Shown: positions 18,601-26,035 of the stretch, in pieces
Numbering within the stretch: position 1 is the first letter of the stretch
Layout of the letters: each line of letters starts with the position of its first letter
NCBI GenBank assembly: GCA_003250395.1
Contig: QKGM01000005.1
Span: 1-38,872, forward strand
Origin: Bacteroidota bacterium
GTDB taxonomy: Bacteria > Bacteroidota > Bacteroidia > Bacteroidales > TTA-H9
Direction: 5' to 3'
DNA: 38,872 bases
Notes under the pieces: generated by a model
The model's input: only the letters and a program-made list of their open reading frames with translations
Told to the model about the DNA's origin: nothing
Database searches by the model: none
Position numbers and translations under genes: made by a program

Positions 18601-18770
18601 TTCCTATTGCCTTTTCGCATGGTGCAGGTAGCGAATGGAAAAGCGGATTAGGATGGGTTTTGATTGGAGGGATGACAAGTTCCATGCTTCTATCGTTGAT
18701 TGTAGTACCTGTAGTATATGCCCTGGCTGAAAAAGCAAAAGGGAAAGTGAGAAGGTGGTTTGGAAGGTAG
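15675..18770 (+). CDS. RND-superfamily inner-membrane efflux pump (AcrB/MexB-like)
   Basis: The 1031-residue protein has the usual architecture of twelve transmembrane segments with two large periplasmic loops. The N-terminus ISIKRPTLVVVLFTILVF is typical. The proton-relay aspartates are present in GTLVDDAIVVLENIYR (TM4), and the relay lysine in LVLKNAILVVDFTN (TM10). It should export lipophilic compounds or drugs using proton motive force; substrates cannot be read from sequence. There is no heavy-metal (CusA-type) methionine pattern that I can see. The operon context and TetR control fit a drug- or solvent-type pump carried on the island. Confidence 0.95.
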   Translation: MNVSEISIKRPTLVVVLFTILVFLGYMGFISLNYELLPKFSSTVFTVTTVYPGAGPTEVENSVSKRIEEAVSGLPNIDVIRSISQEGVSAVIVSLKTGADADAIVNDAIRKVQSIRSLLPPQALESSVTKFSLNEMPIMTLSVQANMPAEKLYDELNYHIKPAFAKIDGVGEINLLGGTEREIQVNINHEKLDNYHLSILQVVQAIQVSNIDFPAGKITNAQSQTMLRMSAKFTHVADIANLTISQLPDGSLLKLKDIAEVIDKNKDATTLYRVNGIQSVGIQIKKQDDANTVTVSKAVKKEIVNLEKQYAVSKLSFNIPQDGSLIILQAAKSVALDLTLAIILVTVIMLFFLHSGRNAVIVMIAVPLSLISSFLGMSLFGYTLNLMTLLAMSLVIGTLVDDAIVVLENIYRHLEMGKTRMQATIDGVKEIGLSVVSITLVLVVVFLPVALSKSLIAPIIAPFAMVVVISVVLSLLVAFTVVPLLTSRFSKLEHLNRTTLWGKIITTFEASIDSFSNFIQHTLIVALRHKFITMGIATALFITSVMLVAGGFIGSEFINAGDMGECIVTVEYPQNYTLEQNNRLTQKIEAAIHQKPEVLNIYTSVGSSSGMLMSQSGNYKSEINVKLVDKTKRTMSSSLFVKKLERELNQNFTDVKIRSTVVSMMGGADDAPVQIVFQSTNTDTLFAFAQEMLKEVAKIPGTNNVKLSIEGGNPEVVIKIDKEKMSRLGLSPETVGATIQTSFSGNTDTKFQTGDYEYDINVRLDAFNRQSVADVENLTILNNAGQTIKLKQFASITEQTGTSKLERYGRISSVMLESQALGRAAGDIGDDLFKLLDNTKFPQGVTYLAEGDLKFQGDAFGSLGTALLIAIVLVYLIMVALYESYLHPFVVLFSIPLSIIGALLALALAGQTLSLFSLLGIIMLIGLVLKNAILVVDFTNTLRKEGKDIYEALTLAVKLRLRPILMTAGATVIGMFPIAFSHGAGSEWKSGLGWVLIGGMTSSMLLSLIVVPVVYALAEKAKGKVRRWFGR

Positions 18771-18836
18771 CTTTACTGTATCATCCAAATTTAAGGCGTT
18801 ATCATTAGTGGATAAAACCTTAAAATTGTGACAGAA

Positions 18837-18998
18837 ATGGATAATCCTATGGTACTCAGAAAAAGCAACAATGGGATTTGCCCTAATGATTTATGAACAC
18901 CTGTGGAACGAATAAACTATTCTTTGAAAAATATTCAAAATACAGTTGGTCGTGAAGACCTGTTATATTATTTATCGAAAGTAAAGGAGAAAATGTGA
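18837..18998 (+). pseudogene. Possible interrupted small reading frame
   Basis: A frame from the ATG at 18837 reads about 19 codons, meets a TGA at 18894-18896, then continues to a TGA at 18996-18998. The second half (VERINYSLKNIQNTVGRE...) looks protein-like, and its final ATGTGA overlaps the GTG start of the next gene. It could be the decayed tail of a gene once coupled to that one. I do not recognise it. Confidence 0.25.
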
Positions 18999-19402
18999 AA
19001 AAGAAAAACCTTTTTCTATCAAAACAATCTAAGTTAATCGTTGATATTTTATTGTTCATTGGCATTGCTGGATTAGGTGGCGTTGGGAAAACATGGAGTT
19101 CACCTCATTGCATCGGAGCTTCAATATGGCTTACACTAATGTTATTACATATAGTACAACATTGGCAACTCACAAAATCGCTCACAAAAAGGCGCGTTAT
19201 TTGGAAGAACAAAATATCTGCATTGACAACATTAGGGTTCGTACTAATGTTGTCAAGTGCATTGTTGTTGAGTATCGGATTCAACGATTCTTTTATTCTA
19301 TATCATCATATTATTGCACGTCTTTTTTTCATTAAAGTAGTACTTCACATTATAGACAAATTCAAGCGATTTATTTCATTATTTAAGAGCACTACAGAAT
19401 AA
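18995..19402 (+). CDS. Small four-helix membrane protein, DUF4405-like (possible heme-binding)
   Basis: The 135-residue protein has about four hydrophobic segments. Histidines sit where DUF4405 proteins carry probable heme ligands: SSPHCIGASIW, LLHIVQHWQL and YHHIIARLFF. This family is related to membrane cytochrome b subunits, so a role in electron transfer is possible, but no redox partner is encoded nearby. The start is GTG at 18995, because the overlapping ATG at 18993 is followed at once by TGA. A run of AAGGAGA (about 18984-18990) may serve as a ribosome-binding site. It lies inside the island, downstream of the pump. Confidence 0.6.
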   Translation: MKKKNLFLSKQSKLIVDILLFIGIAGLGGVGKTWSSPHCIGASIWLTLMLLHIVQHWQLTKSLTKRRVIWKNKISALTTLGFVLMLSSALLLSIGFNDSFILYHHIIARLFFIKVVLHIIDKFKRFISLFKSTTE

Positions 19403-19452
19403 TAAATTAAAACTTTATATCGCAATTATATTAATTCAAAATATTAAAAATA

Positions 19453-19999
19453 ATGGCAAAAGTATAGGATAATATAGTAACAACAGAAATTAGTGGTAAG
19501 CTAGGCAACTTAATTGTATACCATAATCGTAGTGAGAAAACCTATGTTGCAAAAGCACCTAGAAAAAACAAACAGAATAGAGCGAAGCTCAGGAATAACA
19601 CCATTTAAAATTTCAAGTAGCTGTTCTGTATACAAAAATATATTAACTGATGATGAAAGGAAAGAGGCATATCAAGCTTCAGCAGGAGAAAGACAAACTG
19701 ATTACAACGTTGCAGTTGTTGGTATTTTAAATGCATCACATATTAATACAATCGATGTAAGTCATTACATAGATCAGCCGGACAGCTACATTCAGGTTCG
19801 TGCTGTGGATGATTTTGAAGTATAAGCACTTACAGTTATCATTCAAAATTTCGATGGCACAGAAGTAGAAAGCGGTGCTGCTGTATTACTGGAAGGTTGC
19901 ATTTAGTGGAAATATTCTGCAACCACCACTAGCGAATTGCTCGAAGGAGATAAAATCATTATCCAGATATCCTGCATTCCGAGAAACCTTACTGAATAG
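19453..19999 (+). pseudogene. Decayed DUF6266-like gene
   Basis: The reading frame starts MAKV, then a TAG at 19465-19467, then continues with EISGKLGNLIVYHNRSEKTYVAKAPRKNK, the typical opening of small Bacteroidetes DUF6266-like proteins. After about 19607 the homology shifts frame (LTDDERKEAYQASAGERQTDYNVAVVGILNASHINTIDVS), then meets further stops and shifts before ending near ISCIPRNLTE at 19999. At least two stop codons and two shifts interrupt it, so it is inactive. The function of the intact family is unknown. The open stretch at 19514-19825 is only the middle of this broken gene. Confidence 0.65.
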
Positions 20000-20680
20000 G
20001 AAAGAGAAATATAACCCTTTGCAGGTGATTAAAAAATGGCCTTTTCAACTTGGAAATGTCCATTTTTTATTATCAGGGAAAGCATACAGCTACCTTACAG
20101 CTAAGATACAGAATTGAAATAATGATAAGCCTACAATTCCAAGCCAAATTGGTTTTTGTCCTATTTTTTATTCAACAATGGTATGCATATTTGCAAAAGC
20201 ACGCCCCCTTCGGGAGGTACATACTTCCTCAAAAAAGCCAAAAACTAACATTCAAAACAAAAAATCCGATAAAACTTTATTTCCCCTCAGCAAAATCAAA
20301 ATACCGTTTCACCCCCTGAAACCACCCCGAATAAGGCGAAAGAATTGACGGCAGTATACGTCGTTCTGCTTTCATTGATAAAAAACAATCATCCACCCAT
20401 TTTAGATAGATAGGCTGTACTGCTCAGATGATGGCTTTTTCAGGCTGACAGTTTGACTGGCTAACCTGCCCGAACCCGTTCCGCAATGTCCGGATAGTTC
20501 CAATCAGATGGCTGTCCCTACAACAAACTGACGACTTGGCCTATTCAAGTGTCTGGCTTACGCTGACAGCCATCGCATACCGATGAGTTGAGAACAATTT
20601 TTTTTTGTTATTTTATTGACAACTAATATTTTTAGTGGATTTACTGTTGAAAAAACTTTCGAATCTTGTTCAGAAGTTTG
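20000..20680. other. Non-coding right end of the island
   Basis: No protein-like frame is visible in these 681 bases. A GC-rich hairpin-like patch (CCCCCTTCGGGAGG) lies at about 20204-20217. A 10-base inverted repeat, GATGGCTGTC (20507-20516) and GACAGCCATC (20565-20574), lies near the right end. Their roles are unknown. Confidence 0.5.
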
Positions 20681-20749
20681 CGACCACAAATGACAACTTC
20701 CGTATGAAAAACCCTCAGGTCGTATGATCTACGGGCTTTTTGACTTTAC
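20681..20749 (+). repeat. Right copy of the island-flanking direct repeat (candidate attR)
   Basis: It begins with the six final bases of tRNA-Pro (CGACCA) and is identical to the left copy for 22 bases (20681-20702). It then stays recognisable through a diverged terminator (TCGTATGATC and CGGGCTTTTTGA are shared). The stem here is weakened by mismatches (CCCTCAGG against TACGGG), which suggests it no longer serves as a terminator. Confidence 0.75.
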
Positions 20750-20869
20750 AGTGTTGGTATCAGCTATTGACAATTACCACATTCATTAATCAGATTGTGA
20801 TTCCGACTTAAAGCATAAAGTGAGCCTCAATAATTAAGCTCTACACGGGAAAAGCTATTTACTAATCAT

Positions 20870-20877
20870 TATATTTG
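20870..20877 (+). promoter_or_regulatory. Candidate -7 element for the zinc-ribbon/HNH pair
   Basis: TATATTTG matches the Bacteroidetes -7 consensus about 80 bases before the ATG at 20957. No good -33 element is seen at the usual spacing, so this is tentative. Confidence 0.4.
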
Positions 20878-20956
20878 CATCCATAGGGTGTTTTATAATA
20901 TGAACAGTTAAGATTATCAAATCACGCAAACATAATTCTTTAGTGAATTGATCAGG

Positions 20957-21133
20957 ATGATAGGATATAAGGAAGTATTTACATATAATGACCAACCTGT
21001 AACTTGTCCATACTGTGGAAATAGAACCGAAATTCTATGGGATTTTTATTTTTTGCCTGAAAAAATACAAGTCCATAAATGCTTGTCTAAAAATTGTAAA
21101 ACTGAAATTGTAACTAAAGAAGATATTGAATGA
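20957..21133 (+). CDS. Small zinc-ribbon protein coupled to the HNH nuclease
   Basis: From the ATG at 20957 the protein has 58 residues. Four cysteines form a zinc-ribbon pattern: CPYC (Cys17, Cys20), then Cys42 and Cys47. A TTG at 20948 would add only three residues. Its stop codon overlaps the start of the HNH gene by four bases (ATGA), a sign of translational coupling. I do not recognise a named family; a zinc-binding partner, adaptor or inhibitor of the nuclease is possible but only inferred from the arrangement. Confidence 0.65.
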   Translation: MIGYKEVFTYNDQPVTCPYCGNRTEILWDFYFLPEKIQVHKCLSKNCKTEIVTKEDIE

Positions 21134-21900
21134 AAAAGGGACAAAATTTGTGGAATAGAGATGAGTTAATTTTAGCGATTAATCTCTATTGTAAATTGCC
21201 ATTTGGGAAAATACACCGGCAAAATCCTCAAATTATACACCTTTCAGAATTAATTAATAGAACGCCAAGTTCAGTTGTTTATAAATTAGTGAATTTTGCA
21301 AGTCTTGATCCAAGTCTAAAAGCCAGAGGAATCAAGGGATTTTCTAATGCAAGTAAATTAGATAAAGAAATTTGGAATGAGTTTTATAATAGTTGGGAAG
21401 ATTTGCCATACGAAAGCGAAATGCTCCTTGCAAAAATTGAAAATAGACCAATTGAAGATAATTGTAATATTAACATAAATGAATTGCCGTTAGGAAAGAC
21501 AAGTGAAAGAAAAGTCAAAGTTAGAGTTAATCAATCTTTTTTTAGAAGTGCTATTCTTGCCTCATATAATAATACATGTTGTATAACGGGGTTAAGTCAG
21601 AGCGAATTGCTAATAGCTAGTCATATTAAACCGTGGAGTGAAGATGAGAAGAATAGATTAAACCCCAGAAATGGCATTGCAATTAATGCTTTACATGATA
21701 AAGCTTTTGAAAATGGTCTAATAACAATTACTCCTGAATATAAAATCAAAATCTCTGATGTAATCTTGAGACAGAAGAGGACTGAATCTATTGAAACGTA
21801 TTTTCTTCAATATGAAAATAAAGATATTGTACTGCCTTCAAGATTCTTACCTGATATTGAGTTTTTAAAATATCATAATGATTATCGTTTTCGCAGGTAG
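21130..21900 (+). CDS. HNH endonuclease (restriction-type) with N-terminal helical domain
   Basis: The 256-residue protein has an N-terminal domain (about 1-95) of the kind found before HNH_2 nucleases: LWNRDELILAINLYCKLPFGKIH, LINRTPSSVVYKLVNFASLDP and GIKGFSNASKLDKEIW. The C-terminal HNH domain (about 130-245) has CCITGLSQSELLIASHIKPW (His165), LNPRNGI (Asn181) and LHDKAFENGLI (His189). Such proteins cut DNA and often act as restriction enzymes, yet no methyltransferase is nearby. Base composition is far more AT-rich than the flanking genes, suggesting transfer. A modification-dependent or defence role is a reasonable guess, not shown. Confidence 0.82.
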   Translation: MKKGQNLWNRDELILAINLYCKLPFGKIHRQNPQIIHLSELINRTPSSVVYKLVNFASLDPSLKARGIKGFSNASKLDKEIWNEFYNSWEDLPYESEMLLAKIENRPIEDNCNININELPLGKTSERKVKVRVNQSFFRSAILASYNNTCCITGLSQSELLIASHIKPWSEDEKNRLNPRNGIAINALHDKAFENGLITITPEYKIKISDVILRQKRTESIETYFLQYENKDIVLPSRFLPDIEFLKYHNDYRFRR

Positions 21901-21924
21901 GTCATCAAATTGAAATTCTAGACA

Positions 21925-21932
21925 CCCCCCCC
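21925..21932 (+). repeat. Run of eight C directly before the NTF2-like start codon
   Basis: A C8 tract ends at the base before the ATG at 21933. It could vary in length by slippage and so alter spacing between promoter or ribosome contact and the start. Confidence 0.6.
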
Positions 21933-22325
21933 ATGAATACTGCCAATATCACCGAAACAATCATTAAACTGGAGAGAGCCGCGCTCCATGCCTGGCATAA
22001 CGGGGATCCATCTCCCTATCTCGAACTTTATTCGACAGACTTTACCTACTTCGACCCTGCTCATGAAAAGCGGATTGACGGTTGGGATAAAATTAAGGCC
22101 CTGTATGAAACCATGCGTGGAAAGATAAAAATGGACAGGTTTGAAATGATTAATTCCGTTGTGCAACATAAAGGTACGATGGCTGTCCTGACCTATAACC
22201 TGCAATCGTATTCAGGTGATAAGGTCTGGAAAGAGAATTGCACAGAAGTGTACAGGCTTGAAGAAGACAACAACTGGAAAATAATTCACAGCCATTGGTC
22301 GTTTACTAAACCCCAGGTTGTTTAA
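21933..22325 (+). CDS. NTF2-like (SnoaL/DUF4440-type) small protein
   Basis: The 130-residue protein fits the cone-shaped NTF2 fold: an N-terminal helical part (TIIKLERAALHAWHNGDPSPYLELYSTDFTYFDP), a central GWDKIKALYE, and C-terminal strands ending in a NWKIIHSHWSF stretch usual for the family. Members include isomerases, hydrolases and many uncharacterised ligand-binding proteins, and no specific reaction can be assigned. The composition returns here to that of the chromosomal backbone. It ends 28 bases before the YdeI-family start, so the two may share a transcript. Confidence 0.75.
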   Translation: MNTANITETIIKLERAALHAWHNGDPSPYLELYSTDFTYFDPAHEKRIDGWDKIKALYETMRGKIKMDRFEMINSVVQHKGTMAVLTYNLQSYSGDKVWKENCTEVYRLEEDNNWKIIHSHWSFTKPQVV

Positions 22326-22353
22326 TTTCATAAACCAACTTCCAAAACAGCTT

Positions 22354-22914
22354 ATGGATAATATATTGACATTCGCTGACAGGCAATCATTTCGTGATTG
22401 GCTGGGCCAATATGGAAAAGAGAGCGAAGGTGTATGGTTGCTCTTCAGTAAAAAAAGAGGATTCGTTACAATATCAGCCGGTGAAGCTCTTGAGGAGGCG
22501 CTCTGTCATGGCTGGATAGACGGGCAAATCCAATCTATTGATGAAGCTTGCTATAAAAAGTATTTCTCCAGACGACTGCCCAAAAGCAAATGGTCGGCAA
22601 AAAACATAAAGCTTGCAGAAGTCCTGTTGGAAAAGGGTTTGATGACCCCGACGGGAATAGAAGCCATTGAACGTGCCAGGAAAAACGGTTCCCTGAAGAA
22701 TACCAGTCCTGTTGAAATGATTGGGGAACAATTAAGTCTGTTTAAGAAAGTCATACAACCCTTTGAACCGGCCTTTACCAATCTGCTCGCCATGTCGCCA
22801 TCGGTTCAGCGCACGTATGCCAGATTCTATTCAGATGCAAAAACTGACAAAACCCGTGAATCACGTTTAGAAAAGATTGTTGACAGGCTTACCAGGAACC
22901 TGAAGCCTATGTGA
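22354..22914 (+). CDS. YdeI/OmpD-associated family protein
   Basis: The 186-residue protein from the ATG at 22354 shows family landmarks: FRDWLGQYGKESEGVWLLFSKK, EALEEALCHGWIDGQ, YKKYFSRRLPKSKWSAKNI and a C-terminal SPSVQRTYARFYSDAKTDKTRESRLEKIV. The last stretch is the repeated bacteriocin-protection or YdeI motif, where a short sequence is repeated with small changes in related proteins. The biochemical role of the family is not settled; some members protect against peptide antibiotics. An upstream TTG at 22318 would overlap the preceding gene and adds no family sequence. Confidence 0.82.
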   Translation: MDNILTFADRQSFRDWLGQYGKESEGVWLLFSKKRGFVTISAGEALEEALCHGWIDGQIQSIDEACYKKYFSRRLPKSKWSAKNIKLAEVLLEKGLMTPTGIEAIERARKNGSLKNTSPVEMIGEQLSLFKKVIQPFEPAFTNLLAMSPSVQRTYARFYSDAKTDKTRESRLEKIVDRLTRNLKPM

Positions 22915-23309
22915 TATTGCGGGAGGAAATTGAAACGAATTTCGGTTATTATCATAACTGAAAATGTTCTTTATTAAAAAAACGGAAATACGAACAACCA
23001 ATTAAAAAAAAAGGGATTGAAAAACACATAAACGTGTAGCAGCTGTCTGTCATAACCCAATGATGATCAGAATTAATAACAAAATAATAAAAGAAATAGC
23101 AACACGTTAATATGGCGAAACAAATGATACATTTGCAATGAATCTTGTAAGGATGAAAATTTCAGGCTTTAGGTCAGCAAAGAACCATATGTTAATACCT
23201 GAAGTTTATTAAAAAGTCCGGGCACAGGATCGTAACATTGATCATAAATTGTATAAGTATTTTTGATTTAAAGTATTCTTTATCTACTCAGCCTTATCAA
23301 TTTGAAATT
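22915..23309. other. AT-rich spacer with a candidate promoter
   Basis: No gene is apparent. TATTTTTG at 23258-23265 fits a -7 element, with ATTG at 23237-23240 as a poorly spaced -33 (17 bases). This would put the start of transcription about 40 bases before the lipoprotein gene at 23310. Confidence 0.45.
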
Positions 23310-24329
23310 ATGAAAATCAATCATCTGACTCTCCTGATATTTGTTGTCCTGACTCTTTTCTCATGTAAAAAGGATAATGATAAGCCTAACAGTAAGCCAA
23401 AAGCAGTTGCATCATATGAAGTTACCAACGACATCTTCAGATTGCACGGGGAAAAGTCAACCGACCCTGATATGAACAGCTTGCAGTATAAATGGACAAC
23501 GACTTCAGATATCATTACTATTATAAACGGACAATCCTCAATTGCCCAATTTATTAATCCTTTATTACCAACAGATAAAACTGTCAGAATATTATTAACG
23601 GTAAGTGATGGTGAATTGCAGGATACCGTAAGCTTAGTCATTGACATTCCGGCAACCAACATGTTAGAAAGATGGGGTCTTGGTACAACACTTCAGGAAG
23701 AAGCGGGTAATAATAAAGTATATGAGTGGTATATTGATCAGATGAATACGGGAACCTATTCGGGTGAAAACTGTGGGCCAACTTCTGTTACCATGGCTAT
23801 TAAATGGTTTAATCAATCCTCTACCCTGACCCCTGTTGATGCCCGAAATACATACTGGCCTAACGGTGGCTGGTGGTACACTTATGATATTACCAATTAC
23901 CTAAACGATAATGGAGTTTATAACTGTACAATTGAATTAGACAGTATCGGAATGCTAAAAGAGCAAATTGACAGGGGTAATATTGCAATCCTGTGTTTAG
24001 ATATGTTTTATATAACCTATACCGATATTCCAACTTATCACGTCAATAAATTCTACACTACCTCAAGCGAGGGCTGGGGACATTTTATAGTTATAAAGGG
24101 ATATAAGGTAGTTGACAACAAGACCTATTATGAAGTTTATGATCCGAACAGCTGGGGAGAAACCTATCCGGATTTTTCACTGAAAGGTAAAGACAGGTAT
24201 TATCTCGACACAGATCTTGATGTTGCAACAAATATCTGGTGGAATTATGCAATTATAGTATCGGGGGAACCAGTTAAAGGGTTGAAAACAGTTGACCCAT
24301 CAAAAATAGAACATAAACCTGGCAGATAA
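23310..24329 (+). CDS. Lipoprotein with PKD-like domain and C39-like cysteine peptidase domain
   Basis: The 339-residue protein begins with a lipoprotein signal (LTLFSC, Cys19) followed by KKDND. Residues about 35-115 look like a PKD/Ig-like domain (RLHGEKSTDPDMNSLQYKW and VRILLTVSDGELQDTV). The rest resembles peptidase C39-like domains, with a papain-type triad: Cys155 in GENCGPTSV, His258 in GWGHFIVIKGY and Asp278 (or Asn280) in YDPNSWG. It would sit on the outside or periplasmic face of the membrane. C39 enzymes cleave double-glycine leaders, but here no transporter or leader peptide gene is nearby, so the substrate is unknown. The start was set at the ATG that begins the signal peptide. 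Confidence 0.78.
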   Translation: MKINHLTLLIFVVLTLFSCKKDNDKPNSKPKAVASYEVTNDIFRLHGEKSTDPDMNSLQYKWTTTSDIITIINGQSSIAQFINPLLPTDKTVRILLTVSDGELQDTVSLVIDIPATNMLERWGLGTTLQEEAGNNKVYEWYIDQMNTGTYSGENCGPTSVTMAIKWFNQSSTLTPVDARNTYWPNGGWWYTYDITNYLNDNGVYNCTIELDSIGMLKEQIDRGNIAILCLDMFYITYTDIPTYHVNKFYTTSSEGWGHFIVIKGYKVVDNKTYYEVYDPNSWGETYPDFSLKGKDRYYLDTDLDVATNIWWNYAIIVSGEPVKGLKTVDPSKIEHKPGR

Positions 24330-24635
24330 CCATCAGGGATCAGAATATCGCTTTAACCAGGGTCGATATGAGGAATAAAAAACCTTGCTAATTACAGATT
24401 TTAAAGGACAGGCCTTAGTATTAAATAAAAATTAACAGCAGGGGAAACCTTCTCTATTCACCTTAAGATGAGCAGGCAATCGCAGTGTGTCAGCCATCAC
24501 CAATTGATCCTTTTGATGATTACAATTATTTCATCAGCCAACAATTAGCATTCTCTTAACACCAGGTTAAGAATCAGGTACTTTCTTTGTATCACTCTTG
24601 GAATTGAAACAATTAACAGAAAGCCTGACCTACCA
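24330..24635. other. 306-base spacer without features
   Basis: No protein-like frame, clear promoter or terminator was seen. The stretch is moderately AT-rich. Confidence 0.5.
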
Positions 24636-25295
24636 ATGTTCAAATCATTAAGACTTCTAATCACCAGAATGAAATATGGATTTTTCAGCCCGGAGTACTA
24701 CGAGCTTTATACTCACCTTTACAGTAACCGGTTCACTGAAGTTTTTGCAGTGAAACCGGCAACCGGCCTTAGATTTGAAGACCACTTCCGCCAGTTATAC
24801 AACCTTCGTGATCAGCAAAAAACACTTATCAACGGCCATTTTCTGCTATGCAGAATGGATCTGGGAGCAACCTTCGGGCAATGCCTCAACGAACTTGGCA
24901 AACCATTACTGTTCAATGCAGCTTATGAAAAAGGTATTCCAATGATGGTTGCAGGGTATAAACATTCATCTAATCCGATTGTCTACAAGACGTTGTACTT
25001 TTTCGTCGGAGATCAGTTCTTCATGAATGAAATACATATCTACAATTCGACCGACCAGCAACACATGTCATTTGCAGGTGAATTGCTTAAAAGAAGATCT
25101 ATTTCGGTTCCACTCATTGATACCAACCTGCAACTCTTTACCGACAGCAGTAAGATGACCATAGCTGTGATCAAAGAAGCCTTCAGGGTAAAGATTATTT
25201 TCTATCAGGAAGGAAATCAACATCTCCAAAAGATCATTAATCATTTATGCATTCCACCTGAAAATAATACCGATGCCTCCCGGGTATCAGGATGA
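24636..25295 (+). CDS. Unrecognised protein of 219 residues
   Basis: I do not recognise a family. The protein has no signal peptide or clear membrane segment; it begins MFKSLRLLITRMKYG and is mixed alpha/beta in character, with aromatic-rich strands such as YKTLYFFVGDQFFMNEIHIYN. A few features suggest a real gene: a sensible start, backbone-like codon use, and balanced composition along its length. It stands alone between two long spacers, so neighbours give no help. Confidence 0.55.
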   Translation: MFKSLRLLITRMKYGFFSPEYYELYTHLYSNRFTEVFAVKPATGLRFEDHFRQLYNLRDQQKTLINGHFLLCRMDLGATFGQCLNELGKPLLFNAAYEKGIPMMVAGYKHSSNPIVYKTLYFFVGDQFFMNEIHIYNSTDQQHMSFAGELLKRRSISVPLIDTNLQLFTDSSKMTIAVIKEAFRVKIIFYQEGNQHLQKIINHLCIPPENNTDASRVSG

Positions 25296-26035
25296 ATCAT
25301 TTCATTTCCTGCCTGAGTAGACAAAAATTTCCCGGGTAACCCGCCGATCCGGCATACCAGTTAATCAGTTTTACATGTTACGGAAAAAATGCTGGCAGGT
25401 ATTACTACAAAATGGTTATAAATCTGAAAATAATCACTGGCAGGGAGATCACCGGATATTTAGTCAGGATGATTACACTAAAACCCCTTCTGCTAAATCT
25501 ATGCCAGAGACTACATACAGTTAGGTTTCTTTCATATATAATATACTCCATTTATATAGTAACCATAGGCCTTCCATAAGAAAAACATAACTTTGGTATA
25601 TCTCTGGTCTATTTTTGTCCTTAACCAGAGACAAATTCAACCCGTAAACAACACATAATATAACTGTTACGAATATTGTTCCTTTAATCTAACATCAAGT
25701 ATGAATTTCGGGAAGAGTATGATTTTTTTCTGAAACAAATGGAAACGAACTGAAAAGTTTCCTCCATCATACGGAGACAAGTACAAAAGCCGGAAAGAAA
25801 TGCAGCCTGCCAATCATTTAACGGACCTACCAGGCGAGGATTGCTTTCATAATTTTCAATCATGGTACAGGTTAAAAACCATGTTTTAACAACTTTAGCC
25901 TGAAATTAGCAGAGAGCTTATGCCGGGTAGCTGGTATTAAGGATTTGACCGTATATTTGTACTACAGGCTCATGATCCTAGCCATACCATACTTCTAAGG
26001 GTCAAGGGTTCGCGTATAATTCAAATAACTATCGC
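25296..26035. other. 740-base spacer before the glycosidase gene, with hairpin and promoter
   Basis: No gene is seen. TCTCTGGT (25601-25608) and ACCAGAGA (25624-25631) form an 8-base inverted repeat with a 15-base loop, possibly a terminator or regulatory hairpin. TATATTTG at 25952-25959 is an exact -7 element about 77 bases before the ATG at 26036, but the -33 region is weak. The spacing leaves room for upstream control sites that I cannot identify. Confidence 0.5.

Noticed and set aside
19514..19825. Apparent 103-codon gene
   Set aside because: Its first part is an out-of-frame reading and the rest is the middle of the decayed DUF6266-like gene.
20050..20319. Open frame at the island's right end
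   Set aside because: Low-complexity Lys/Gln-rich reading of AT-rich sequence without any family resemblance.
20507..20574. 10-base inverted repeat considered as an integron attC-like site
   Set aside because: No core site bases, no integron integrase and no cassette structure around it.
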